Shown: positions 16,066 to 23,366 of the stretch, in pieces
Layout: each line of letters begins with the position of its first letter
Position numbering within the stretch: the first letter of the stretch is position 1
Assembly (NCBI GenBank): GCA_959596505.1
Contig: CAUFWM010000009.1
Location: 1 to 43,239 of the forward strand
Direction: 5' to 3'
Length of the DNA: 43,239 nucleotides
Source of the DNA: an uncultured Collinsella sp.
Lineage (GTDB): Bacteria; Actinomycetota; Coriobacteriia; Coriobacteriales; Coriobacteriaceae
Translations under genes and position numbers: made by a program
The notes under the pieces: generated by a model
What the model was told of the DNA's origin: nothing
Database searches by the model: none
The model's input: only the letters and a program-made list of their open reading frames with translations

Positions 16066-16854
16066 GTGGAACTCCCCAGCACCCTGTACAGCAATGTTTA
16101 CGACTTTGCGTTTTGCCCCGAGCCCTGCTACGACCGCCTGGTCGACCTCGCCGATCCCGAGGACCGGGGTCCCAGCAACCGCATCCTCAAAAACTACCTG
16201 TCGTTTTCGTTTAGCCGCGCGGTGTTTTTGACCGAGCGCGACGCGGACCAGACCGCGCCGTCCAACCTGCCGCTAGTGTTCGACGACGACCGCTGCCTGT
16301 TTAACACCGGCCTGTACACACGGCGTTACGAGACCATCTACGGTCTGTTTGAGCCCAACACCAAGCCCGACGCGCGCCAGCGCTGGTTTTTGAAGGGTTT
16401 CTTTAAGGAAAGCGACCCCATGCTGGTCTCGTTTGAGTACCTGCCGTGCCGCGTGCGCTTTGCCGAGAACCCCTCCGAGCTCGTCTTTGACTACCGCCTG
16501 CCCATCCGTTCCAACATCGACCACATTTTGGGCGACGAGGAGAACCTGACGCGCATCCCTGCCAGCCTGATGGGGGAGGACAACTCGCTGCTACTGCGCC
16601 GTGCCTTTGAGGGAGCCGTCGCTGAGGCTGCGCGCCGCGCCGCCGCCAACTACACGCTCGCGGTGCCGCAGTTCTACGGCGGCCGGATTCAGCTGCTGCT
16701 CCCGCTGTGCCTGACCGGCGACAGCCCCGAGCTGGCGTTGACCATCCAGCGCGAGGACGGCTTCTACGCCGCGCGGACCTGCCTCACGCTCGACATGGCC
16801 TACAACAACGCGCGACTTATCTGCCGCCCCGAGACCTCGTGGATTAAGCGGTAA
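16066..16854 (+). CDS. DUF3825 protein
   Basis: A 262-aa protein matching the DUF3825 family by its ordered motifs: 'YDRLVDLADPEDRG', 'ILKNYLSFSFSRA', 'CLFNTGLYTRRYETIYGLFEPN', 'RWFLKGFFKESD', 'LVFDYRLPIRSNIDHIL' and 'ALTIQREDGFYAARTCLTLDMAYNNARLI'. The family's function is unknown; it is often seen beside mobile or defence genes. The start is a GTG (16066) with only a weak RBS; an upstream ATG at 16050 is out of frame. It is followed by tRNA-Val after a 138-bp gap. Confidence 0.75.
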   Translation: MELPSTLYSNVYDFAFCPEPCYDRLVDLADPEDRGPSNRILKNYLSFSFSRAVFLTERDADQTAPSNLPLVFDDDRCLFNTGLYTRRYETIYGLFEPNTKPDARQRWFLKGFFKESDPMLVSFEYLPCRVRFAENPSELVFDYRLPIRSNIDHILGDEENLTRIPASLMGEDNSLLLRRAFEGAVAEAARRAAANYTLAVPQFYGGRIQLLLPLCLTGDSPELALTIQREDGFYAARTCLTLDMAYNNARLICRPETSWIKR

Positions 16855-16942
16855 ATGGTGGTTTAGCTGCGGGTTTGTCGATTGCTTTGGTTGCTTTGGC
16901 TTGGCTAGCACCCACGAATTTAAAATCAGGGGCAAAAAGTTC

Positions 16943-16972
16943 TTGGTAAACCACGCGCGGCTATGATAGTAT
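16943..16972 (+). promoter_or_regulatory. Putative tRNA-Val promoter
   Basis: TTGGTA (16943-16948), an 18-bp spacer and TAGTAT (16967-16972) end 20 bp before the tRNA. Confidence 0.45.
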
Positions 16973-16992
16973 CTCTTTTGCCGAAAGGCGAC

Positions 16993-17067
16993 GGGCGATT
17001 GGCTCAGGGGTAGAGCATATCCTTCACACGGATGGGGTCACAAGTTCGAATCTTGTATCGCCCACCA
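16993..17067 (+). tRNA. tRNA-Val (CAC)
   Basis: The acceptor GGGCGAT pairs with ATCGCCC (17057-17063). The D-loop (GGCTCAGGGGTAGAGC), the T-arm GTTCGAATC and an encoded 3' CCA are present. The anticodon loop TTCACAC gives CAC. Its 3' side borders a terminator, a short repeat and a lineage-specific gene, as expected for an integration hot spot. Confidence 0.93.
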
Positions 17068-17077
17068 TCAAAAGCAC

Positions 17078-17110
17078 AGGTCAGAGGTGTTAAGTCTCTG
17101 ACCTTTTTCT
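17078..17110 (+). terminator. tRNA-Val terminator
   Basis: AGGTCAGAG (17078-17086) pairs with CTCTGACCT (17096-17104), followed by TTTTC. Confidence 0.8.
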
Positions 17111-17114
17111 TTTT

Positions 17115-17150
17115 GACACCAAGGGTGACACCAAAAGCGACACCAAAAAT
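17115..17150 (+). repeat. Three 12-nt direct repeats
   Basis: GACACCAAGGGT, GACACCAAAAGC and GACACCAAAAAT follow one another at exact 12-nt steps, just after the tRNA-Val terminator. In frame they read D-T-K-x three times up to a TAG. They may be the tail of a lost integrase-type gene or an integration-associated repeat. Confidence 0.6.
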
Positions 17151-17450
17151 AAATCGTAGTTGTCTAAGGCGTCATTTTTTATCGCACCCTTTTTGCTGAC
17201 GCCATTGCCCGTTTTGTATTAAACGCATGCGTATTTTCATTGAATTCCCCCTGTGATCCGAGCACAAATGTGGAGACAGAGACCATATGCCCAGATCGAC
17301 TTCCAGCGGATTTCTATCACACGACAGTTTTTCGGCAGAACCCGTCAAGCATTTGGTTTGCTTCCGGTACTTACCCACATGATGCCCCGGTAGATAATCG
17401 GCCATGCCCGTAATCCGCACGGCCTACGGCCGAAACCAGGGGAGGCGCAA
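17151..17450. other. Gene-free interval
   Basis: Three hundred bases between the repeats and the next gene. The open frames on both strands are short and have no RBS. A GGGGAGG-type ribosome site at its right end serves the gene at 17451. No other structure was recognised. Confidence 0.5.
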
Positions 17451-18605
17451 ATGGACGAAATCGTCTGCGCAAACACTGCATTCCGCTACTGGCGCTGCCC
17501 ACCGCAAGTGCGCGACCTCTACCCGCGCCTACCTAACGCCGAAGACGGCTGGCGAGCTCTGTCCCAAGCCCCTTTCGTAACCGACGTCCTCAAGACGCCA
17601 GTCATCACAGCAGCATCAACACGAAGCAACCTGCATTCCGAGACTAGACGGACCATCCGATGGAACAGCGCCTATACAGAGAAGGTTTCCATCGAAACGG
17701 GTATGGGCTTTAGCGTCACTGACCCTCTTAATACGCTATTCACCATGACTCGAAGTGTGTCCTCATGCGATCTAGTTCTTGCTATGTACGAGTTCTGCGG
17801 ATGGTTCTCGATTTTTAAACCATCGCCCGCGGTCGATATGGCACTTGAGCAGGCAAAATCAAAAGAAGAGCAGTACACCATAGAAAGTCTGTTTGAACTA
17901 GACGAAACCCAAGACGAGGTCCCATGGAAGCGAGTCTATGCTCGGGCGCACCAGAAGGACAGCGAGAATGATCAAAGTGGGCAGCAGGATGACGGATCCG
18001 GAAATAAAGCTAGCGGAAAGGGCACATCGCTCTGGATGAGAAAGCCTCTTATTGAAATAGAAGAACTGCATAGATTTGCAGCGAAGGTTAAAAACGAGAT
18101 GTGGGGAAAGCAATCCTACGAAGCCGCACGGCAGGTAATGGGTATCGCTGCATCCCCGCTAGAAGTTGCTGGAATCATGTTGCTGAGTCATCCGAGGCGT
18201 GCCGGCGGAGCGGAGTTTAAAAACATATTCGTCAACGACTTAACACCGCTGTCGAATTCAGCTCGGAAAATCGCAGGTCAGAAAATCTGTTACGGCGATA
18301 TCGTCATCGTAAATCCAATAACAATGAAGGCTGTGATTATCGAACTTCAAGGAGAGGTTATCCATGGATCGGGCGCCGTGCTTGACCACGATGCCACCCG
18401 AATGACAGCATTGCAAAGCATGGGATACGACGTATTTCTTGTAACCCATGACATGCTCAATGATCACGATCAGCTTGATGCCATCATTCACAGTGTGTGT
18501 GAGCGATTAGAGTTGCGCTACAAGCCAAAAACCGAGGCGATGAGATGCGCTGAGACCAGATTGCGGGCCAACGTTCTGTGCAATTGGCTCGGTATTGGTA
18601 AGTAA
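17451..18605 (+). CDS. Protein with C-terminal restriction-nuclease-like domain
   Basis: A 384-aa cytoplasmic protein of no named family. The N-terminal 130 residues include a Trp/Arg-rich start ('FRYWRCPPQVRDLYPRLP'). The middle (about 165-200) is a Ser/Gly/Lys-rich linker. The C-terminal part contains 'YGDIVIVNPITMKAVIIELQGE' at about 280-302, then 'DHDATRMTALQSMGYDVFLVTHDML'. This is the layout of Vsr/DUF559-like PD-(D/E)xK domains (D, then E-x-Q, then the R-x3-L-x2-x-GY-V segment). Coriobacteriia carry many such proteins of unknown role. GGGGAGG lies 7 nt upstream of the ATG. The location beside tRNA-Val suggests horizontal acquisition. The nuclease assignment is inference. Confidence 0.6.
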   Translation: MDEIVCANTAFRYWRCPPQVRDLYPRLPNAEDGWRALSQAPFVTDVLKTPVITAASTRSNLHSETRRTIRWNSAYTEKVSIETGMGFSVTDPLNTLFTMTRSVSSCDLVLAMYEFCGWFSIFKPSPAVDMALEQAKSKEEQYTIESLFELDETQDEVPWKRVYARAHQKDSENDQSGQQDDGSGNKASGKGTSLWMRKPLIEIEELHRFAAKVKNEMWGKQSYEAARQVMGIAASPLEVAGIMLLSHPRRAGGAEFKNIFVNDLTPLSNSARKIAGQKICYGDIVIVNPITMKAVIIELQGEVIHGSGAVLDHDATRMTALQSMGYDVFLVTHDMLNDHDQLDAIIHSVCERLELRYKPKTEAMRCAETRLRANVLCNWLGIGK

Positions 18606-18656
18606 TAATGGCCAAGTGGGCATTTTTAATACTTTATATGCTGTCAGTAATTAAGT

Positions 18657-18823
18657 GCCATTTTAAAACCATGCCGGTTTACTACGTTGGATTGAGGGTG
18701 ACTGAACACACTGATTTCGCCGCTCGTAAAACCGCAGGTAGATTGCCTGCCCGTTTTGCGAAAGTAGGCGTGAGGTCGGAAATCCGGGAATCGGCGTAGT
18801 AAACCGGTCTGTTTATGAAGCGA
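18657..18823. repeat. Structured element, copy 1
   Basis: An element of about 165 nt whose ends pair: CCGGTTTACTACG (18674-18686) is exactly complementary to CGTAGTAAACCGG (18795-18807). A diverged second copy lies at 19697. Shared blocks are the left terminus AAAACCATGCCGGTTTACTACG (given here as contiguous conserved bases 18665-18686), the internal AAAACCGCAGGTAG, GGTCGGA near the right end, and GTAGTAAAC. Loop sequences differ between copies while the ends are kept, which suggests selection for folding or for terminal recognition. Confidence 0.7.
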
Positions 18824-19059
18824 CCAGCTGGGGCGAGCTACGCACGGTTCCGTAAATTGGCCCGAAGGCGTGCGGAAGGGCTCATGCCCACGGATGCACC
18901 GCGGATCGCTTTGGTCTGGCCGGCGGCGTCTGGGGCGACATGCCGAGCCCTGCAAAGGAAGGCGGCGGGCTTGCCGCCGCCCACGGGGCTCGCCCCGCGG
19001 GCTATGTCGGGCATCGTGTGTCTCTTTGGCCCCGCTCCCGTTCAACGCGCCGCAAAATA
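18824..19059. other. GC-rich non-coding stretch with small hairpins
   Basis: No gene is seen. It contains consecutive hairpins GGCGGC-gggctt-GCCGCC (18961-18978) and GGGGC-tc-GCCCC (18985-18996). The equivalent stretch in front of the second tRNA-Ala (19863-20067) is also GC-rich but of different sequence. Confidence 0.45.
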
Positions 19060-19075
19060 TTTTCCAAAATTGTCC

Positions 19076-19104
19076 TTGCATCGCCGTCCGAGTTCCCGTA
19101 TAGT
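19076..19104 (+). promoter_or_regulatory. tRNA-Ala promoter, copy 1
   Basis: TTGCAT (19076-19081), a 17-bp spacer and TATAGT (19099-19104), 12 bp before the tRNA. Present unchanged in the second copy. Confidence 0.7.
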
Positions 19105-19116
19105 ACTTCTTCGCAC

Positions 19117-19192
19117 GGGGGCGTAGCTCAGCTGGGAGAGCGCTTGACTGGCAGTCAAGAGGTCAGGGGTTCGATCCCCCTCGTCTCCACCC
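19117..19192 (+). tRNA. tRNA-Ala (GGC), copy 1
   Basis: The acceptor GGGGGCG pairs with CGTCTCC, giving the G3:U70 wobble that defines alanine tRNAs. The anticodon loop CTGGCAG gives GGC. The discriminator is A (19189), and CC but not the final A of CCA is encoded. Confidence 0.93.
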
Positions 19193-19205
19193 GAGCATTG
19201 AATGA

Positions 19206-19233
19206 GGCTCCAACGCAAGTTGGGGCCTTTTTT
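19206..19233 (+). terminator. tRNA-Ala terminator, copy 1
   Basis: GGCTCCAAC-GCAA-GTTGGGGCC, with a GNRA-type loop and one G-U pair, followed by TTTTTT. Confidence 0.88.
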
Positions 19234-19358
19234 CATATCTATCGATTTACGCCATGTGTTGACTGGGCAGCATCTTGGCGACATACCCATTGTTAATTAC
19301 GAATATGAATGTTAATAACTTTACGTTTCTGGATAGCAAACCTAGTCTGCAGCGCCAA

Positions 19359-19390
19359 TAAAAAAGAGACCGGGCGTAATACCCAGCCTC
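19359..19390 (-). terminator. Terminator of the minus-strand tRNA
   Basis: Read on the minus strand, GAGGCTGGG (19390-19382) pairs with CCCGGTCTC (19374-19366), followed by a T-run. It lies 10 nt after the CAU tRNA. Confidence 0.75.
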
Positions 19391-19399
19391 GAAATACTC

Positions 19400-19475
19400 T
19401 GGTGGGCCCTCCGGGATTCGAACCCAGAACCCAGGGATTATGAGTCCCCTGCGCTAACCGTTGCGCCAAGAGCCC
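19400..19475 (-). tRNA. tRNA-Met or tRNA-Ile2 (CAU)
   Basis: On the minus strand the acceptor GGGCTCT pairs with AGGGCCC, and CCA is encoded. The anticodon loop CTCATAA gives CAU. It is not an initiator (a normal paired first base pair). The choice between elongator Met and lysidine-modified Ile2 cannot be made by eye; the C4-G69 pair is compatible with TilS recognition. Confidence 0.88.
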
Positions 19476-19696
19476 TTATGAACGGTGAATGCAATCCTAA
19501 CAAAGCCAACTCAGGCCCAATTTCTTCGCTTCACGTCGTGAAATACTACCATGCACGAGGAAGTCGCACAACGCAAGATCAAATCCGATGTTAAACAACA
19601 GCTAATCTAGGCGCGTCGCGGAAAAGACGTGTTTTAGAAAAAGTTAAAGCCTATATTTCAGGGCTCCAACATATTTATGTGTGAAATCAACCTGAT

Positions 19697-19862
19697 GCCA
19701 TTTCAAAACCATGCCGGTTTACTACGACGGATCGGCGATGCCCGAGCACCGCGTGTTCTCCATTTGCAAAACCGCAGGTAGGAAGCCCGCCGCTTACGCC
19801 AAAAGGCGAGTGTGGTCGGACATTCCTGATTCATCGTAGTAAACGGGCATGGTTCTGAAGCG
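19697..19862. repeat. Structured element, copy 2
   Basis: Second copy of the element at 18657. Here 19 of 20 terminal bases pair between 19707-19726 and 19835-19854. The internal motif AAAACCGCAGGTAG is kept. It lies 418 nt before its tRNA-Ala start (450 nt for copy 1). Confidence 0.72.
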
Positions 19863-20083
19863 CAGGGGAGGGGCGCTTCGCAATCAGGCCCGATAATGGG
19901 ACTGGCGGTGCACGGAAAACCCTGTTGCACAGGGAGAGTCGTGTTCCGCTCGCCAAGTCGGCCGGCGCACGGACCGTGCGTGGGCCGCTGCCCCCGCGGG
20001 CATCGTGGGCCCCTCGGCCCTGAGATGGCCCGCGCACCCGCACGTGCGCGCCGGGGCCCGCGAAAGTTTTTCCAAAATTGTCC

Positions 20084-20112
20084 TTGCATCGCCGTCCGAG
20101 TTCCCGTATAGT
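20084..20112 (+). promoter_or_regulatory. tRNA-Ala promoter, copy 2
   Basis: TTGCAT, 17 bp, TATAGT as in copy 1. Confidence 0.7.
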
Positions 20113-20124
20113 ACTTCTTCGCAC

Positions 20125-20200
20125 GGGGGCGTAGCTCAGCTGGGAGAGCGCTTGACTGGCAGTCAAGAGGTCAGGGGTTCGATCCCCCTCGTCTCCACCC
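20125..20200 (+). tRNA. tRNA-Ala (GGC), copy 2
   Basis: Sequence identical to the gene at 19117, with the same G3:U70 pair and GGC anticodon. Confidence 0.93.
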
Positions 20201-20213
20201 GAGCATTGAATGA

Positions 20214-20241
20214 GGCTCCAACGCAAGTTGGGGCCTTTTTT
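20214..20241 (+). terminator. tRNA-Ala terminator, copy 2
   Basis: Same GCAA-loop hairpin and T6 run as copy 1. It ends 31 bp before the ABC-F start, so the downstream operon probably needs its own promoter or read-through. Confidence 0.88.
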
Positions 20242-20272
20242 CATATAGGCACACAAGGTCAAAGGCGGCACC

Positions 20273-22306
20273 ATGATCCTTCTGGTCGACAAGATCGAAA
20301 AAAGCTTCGGCGCGCGCGTCCTCTTTAGCGGCGCGTCCTTCCAGATCAACCCCGGCGAGCGCTTTGCGCTCGTGGGACCCAACGGCGCCGGCAAAACCAC
20401 CATGCTCAAGATCATCATGGGCATCGACAGCCCCGACGCCGGCCAGGTCCAGTACGCCAAGGACTGCCAGGTGGGCTACCTAGAGCAGGAAACCAACCTG
20501 GAGCAAAAGGACACCACCATCCTCGCCGAGGTCATGGCCGCCGCCAAGGAAATCCGCCGCATGGGCAAGCGCGCCAACGAGCTGCAGGCCCAGATCACCG
20601 AGCTCTCCGAGCAGGGCAAGGACGTCGACGCACTCCTGAACGAGTACGGCCAGGTCCAGGACCGCTTTGAGCACCTGGGCGGCTATGAACTCGAGAGCAA
20701 CGCCCGCAAGATCCTGTCCGGTCTGGGCTTTAAGGTCACCGACTTTGAGCGCCCGTGCTCCGAGTTCTCGGGCGGCTGGCAGATGCGCATCGCGCTGGCA
20801 AAGCTCTTCCTGCGCCATCCCGACCTGCTGCTGCTCGACGAGCCCACCAACCACTTGGACCTCGAAAGCGTCCAGTGGCTGCGCGGCTTTATCGCTAACT
20901 ACGACGGCGCCGTACTCATCGTCAGTCACGACCGCGCCTTCATGGACGCCTGCGTCGACCACGTCGCCGCGCTCGAGAACCGCCGCGTGACCACCTACAC
21001 CGGCAACTACAGCAGCTACCTCAAGCAACGCGAAGACAACCTGGAGCAGATGCGTGCCAAGCGCGCTGCCCAGGAGCGCGACATAGCCCACATGCAGGTC
21101 TTCGTCGACAAGTTCCGCTACAAGCCCACCAAGGCAGCCCAGGCACAGGAGCGCATCCGCAAGATCGAGCAGATCAAAAAGGAGCTCGTCATCCTGCCCG
21201 AGGGCCACAAGCACATCGACTTTAAGTTCCCCGACCCGCCGCGCTCCGGCGATATGGTCGTGGGCCTGGAGGGCGTCTCCAAGTCCTACGGCAACAAACA
21301 CATCTACAGCGATATCGACCTCAAGCTCTATCGCGGCGAGCATGTGGCGCTCGTCGGCCCCAACGGCGCCGGCAAGTCCACCCTCATGAAGATCCTTGCC
21401 GGCTTGGAGCCGCCCACTACCGGCACGCGCGACCTGGGTACCAACGTGGGCATCGCCTACTATGCCCAGCATGCGCTCGAGGGCATGACCGAGTCCAACA
21501 CCGTCTTGCAAGAGATCGACACTGTCACGCCCAAGTGGACCGTACCGCAGCAGCGCAGCCTGCTGGGCGCCTTCCTGTTTAGCGACAACGATTCCATCGA
21601 GAAGCAGGTTCGAGTCCTCTCCGGCGGCGAAAAGGCGCGTCTGGCTCTGGCCAAGATGCTCGTGGCGCCCGAGGCGCTCCTGTGCCTAGACGAGCCCACC
21701 AACCACTTGGACATCGACTCGGTGGACATGCTCGAGAACGCTCTGCAAAACTTCCCCGGTACCATTGTGCTGATCAGCCACGACGAGCACTTGGTGCGCG
21801 CTGTGGCCAACCGCATCATCGACATCCGCGACGGCAAGGTCACGGTCTACGATGGCGACTACGACTACTACCTCTTCAAACGCGAGGACCTCGCTGCCCG
21901 CGCCGCCGCCGAGGCAGCAGGGGAGAGCGCACCTGCCGCGGCCAAGTCCACCAAAGACAACGCCGCTCAGGCCAACAGCCCCGTCGCGGCCCCCAAGCCG
22001 GCCGAGGGCAAAAAGACCAAGGAGCAAAAGCGCGCCGAAGCCCAGGCCCGTGCCGCGCTCAACAAAAAGCTCAAAGGTGTGCGCAACCAGCTTAAGAAGA
22101 TCGAGGCAGAGCTGGACAAAAAGCGCGCCCGCTATGACGAGCTTATGGAATTGATGGCGAGCGAAGAGCTTTATGCCGATCAGGACAAGTTCAACGCCGC
22201 GCTGGGGGAATATAACGGCCTTAAGCAAGAGCTGCCCAAGCTCGAGGACGAATGGCTGGAGCTTTCCACCCAGATCGAAGAGGAGACCGCGCGTGAACTC
22301 TCGTAA
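20273..22306 (+). CDS. ABC-F family ATPase (Uup/YdiF type)
   Basis: A 677-aa cytosolic ABC-F protein with two ATPase domains and no membrane segment. Domain 1 has Walker A 'VGPNGAGKTT' at about 34-43, signature 'EFSGGW', and Walker B 'LLLLDEPTNHLD'. Domain 2 has Walker A at about 360, 'LSGGEKARLALAKML' and 'CLDEPTNHLDIDS'. A charged inter-domain linker lies at about 240-300, an Ala/Pro/Lys-rich segment at about 540-590, and a coiled-coil C-terminal domain at about 590-677, as in Uup/YdiF-type members. ABC-F proteins act at the ribosomal E site to relieve stalling; some confer ribosome-antibiotic resistance. Nothing here singles out resistance. AAAGGCGG is placed well before the ATG. It starts the long core operon. 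Confidence 0.9.
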   Translation: MILLVDKIEKSFGARVLFSGASFQINPGERFALVGPNGAGKTTMLKIIMGIDSPDAGQVQYAKDCQVGYLEQETNLEQKDTTILAEVMAAAKEIRRMGKRANELQAQITELSEQGKDVDALLNEYGQVQDRFEHLGGYELESNARKILSGLGFKVTDFERPCSEFSGGWQMRIALAKLFLRHPDLLLLDEPTNHLDLESVQWLRGFIANYDGAVLIVSHDRAFMDACVDHVAALENRRVTTYTGNYSSYLKQREDNLEQMRAKRAAQERDIAHMQVFVDKFRYKPTKAAQAQERIRKIEQIKKELVILPEGHKHIDFKFPDPPRSGDMVVGLEGVSKSYGNKHIYSDIDLKLYRGEHVALVGPNGAGKSTLMKILAGLEPPTTGTRDLGTNVGIAYYAQHALEGMTESNTVLQEIDTVTPKWTVPQQRSLLGAFLFSDNDSIEKQVRVLSGGEKARLALAKMLVAPEALLCLDEPTNHLDIDSVDMLENALQNFPGTIVLISHDEHLVRAVANRIIDIRDGKVTVYDGDYDYYLFKREDLAARAAAEAAGESAPAAAKSTKDNAAQANSPVAAPKPAEGKKTKEQKRAEAQARAALNKKLKGVRNQLKKIEAELDKKRARYDELMELMASEELYADQDKFNAALGEYNGLKQELPKLEDEWLELSTQIEEETARELS

Positions 22307-22589
22307 GGCCGCTGCCGTGGCGATGAGCATCATCGCCATCGCCTGTCGCATCTGCGGCATCTTTATGAGCGCGATGACCGTGCTGCTGTGCTTTAGCGGC
22401 CTCACCGCCAAGTTGCAGATCGTGGGCTTTGTCGTTGAGCTTTCGCGCGCGCTGCCGAGCGCCATCGCCGGCTACGGCGTCATCACATCGCCCTTTGGCG
22501 GCGTGTTCCGCCTGGATTATGCCATCGTGGCCGTCATCCTGTTTGTGGCCGACTACCTGCTCACGCGTGCCTCGCGCCGCGTCCGCTAG
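22293..22589 (+). CDS. Small membrane protein overlapping the ABC-F gene
   Basis: A 98-aa protein from a GTG at 22293, with GAGGAG 8 nt upstream, overlapping the ABC-F stop by 14 bp. It has two to three hydrophobic helices ('AVAMSIIAIACRICGIFMSAMTV' at about 8-30, 'LQIVGFVVELS' and 'AIVAVILFVADYLL') and an Arg-rich C-terminus. It is unrecognised. Its place between ABC-F and the M50 protease, with tight spacing on both sides, says it is a genuine operon member. Confidence 0.6.
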   Translation: MNSRKAAAVAMSIIAIACRICGIFMSAMTVLLCFSGLTAKLQIVGFVVELSRALPSAIAGYGVITSPFGGVFRLDYAIVAVILFVADYLLTRASRRVR

Positions 22590-22598
22590 GGGAGCGAC

Positions 22599-23282
22599 AT
22601 GTCCAGCAGCTACTTTATGAACCTGGTCGCGAGCGCAGTCGCCGTCATCGTTGGCATCGTCATCCACGAGAGCGCGCACGCCGCCGTAGCTTGGGCGCTC
22701 GGCGACAAGACGGCCCGTTCGCGCGGCCGCGTCTCTCTCAACCCTCTCAACCACATCGACCCGTTTGGCACCATTCTGTTGCCGCTGCTCATGCTCGCCG
22801 CCGGCGGCCCGGTGTTCGCCTTTGCCAAGCCCGTGCCCGTCTACCTCAACAACCTCAAGCACCCCAAGCGCGACGAGGTCCTGGTGAGTGCGGCCGGCCC
22901 CGCATCGAACATTGCGCTCGCGTGTCTCGCGGCCGCTCTCATGCACGCGACATACGGCAACCTCTACACCAGCATGTCCTTTGCCGTGGCGTCCCAAATC
23001 ATGAACTTCGGCGCCACCTTTATCGTGGTCAACCTGTCGCTCGCGTTCTTTAACCTCATCCCGATCCCGCCGCTCGACGGCTCGTCGATCATCGTCCCGT
23101 TCCTCAAGGGAAAGGCCCTCTCCAACTACTATCGTCTGCAGCAATACGCCATGCCCATCCTCATCCTGGTGCTGTACCTGCTACCCATGTGGACCGGCAT
23201 CGACGTGATCGGCCGGTATTTCGACGTTACCGTGTATCCGCTGGCCGAGTGGCTGCTCAACTGGGCAATCGCCGGCATCTAG
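22599..23282 (+). CDS. Site-2 protease (M50) family metalloprotease
   Basis: A 227-aa polytopic membrane protein. The zinc motif 'HESAH' lies in the first helix ('IVIHESAHAAVAWALGD', about 24-40), and the third-ligand region 'NLIPIPPLDGSSII' at about 150-163 matches the N/D-PxxPLDG motif of short site-2 proteases. It has the same compact layout as the Rip/YwhC group. Its role is intramembrane proteolysis; the substrate is unknown. It has GGGGAG 6 nt before the ATG and lies 9 bp after the small membrane gene. Confidence 0.85.
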   Translation: MSSSYFMNLVASAVAVIVGIVIHESAHAAVAWALGDKTARSRGRVSLNPLNHIDPFGTILLPLLMLAAGGPVFAFAKPVPVYLNNLKHPKRDEVLVSAAGPASNIALACLAAALMHATYGNLYTSMSFAVASQIMNFGATFIVVNLSLAFFNLIPIPPLDGSSIIVPFLKGKALSNYYRLQQYAMPILILVLYLLPMWTGIDVIGRYFDVTVYPLAEWLLNWAIAGI

Positions 23283-23297
23283 GGTAAACTTACAGGT

Positions 23298-23316
23298 CGA
23301 CCGTGCAAAACGGTCG
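23298..23316 (+). other. Intercistronic hairpin before scpA
   Basis: CGACCGT-gcaaa-ACGGTCG is a perfect 7-bp stem in the 84-bp gap between the M50 gene and scpA. There is no T-run, so it is more likely an mRNA-processing or stability hairpin than a terminator. Confidence 0.45.
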
Positions 23317-23366
23317 CAACATGCACCCAAACCGCGCCGCGAAGGCGCCGTCAAAGGAGGTCGAAG

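Larger units (their letters stand above)
19060..19238 (+). repeat. 179-bp tRNA-Ala unit, copy 1
   Basis: Identical base for base to 20068-20246 at an offset of 1008, covering promoter, tRNA-Ala and terminator. Sequence on either side differs at once. Confidence 0.92.
20068..20246 (+). repeat. 179-bp tRNA-Ala unit, copy 2
   Basis: Exact copy of 19060-19238. Confidence 0.92.

Noticed and set aside
18644..20460. Several 100-200-codon frames on both strands across the tRNA cluster
   Set aside because: They run through tRNA genes, terminators and the duplicated segment; none has a coherent start or domain.
20480..21511. 343-codon minus-strand frame
   Set aside because: Antisense to the ABC-F gene; its Val/Leu/Gly-rich translation is typical of a codon-bias shadow.
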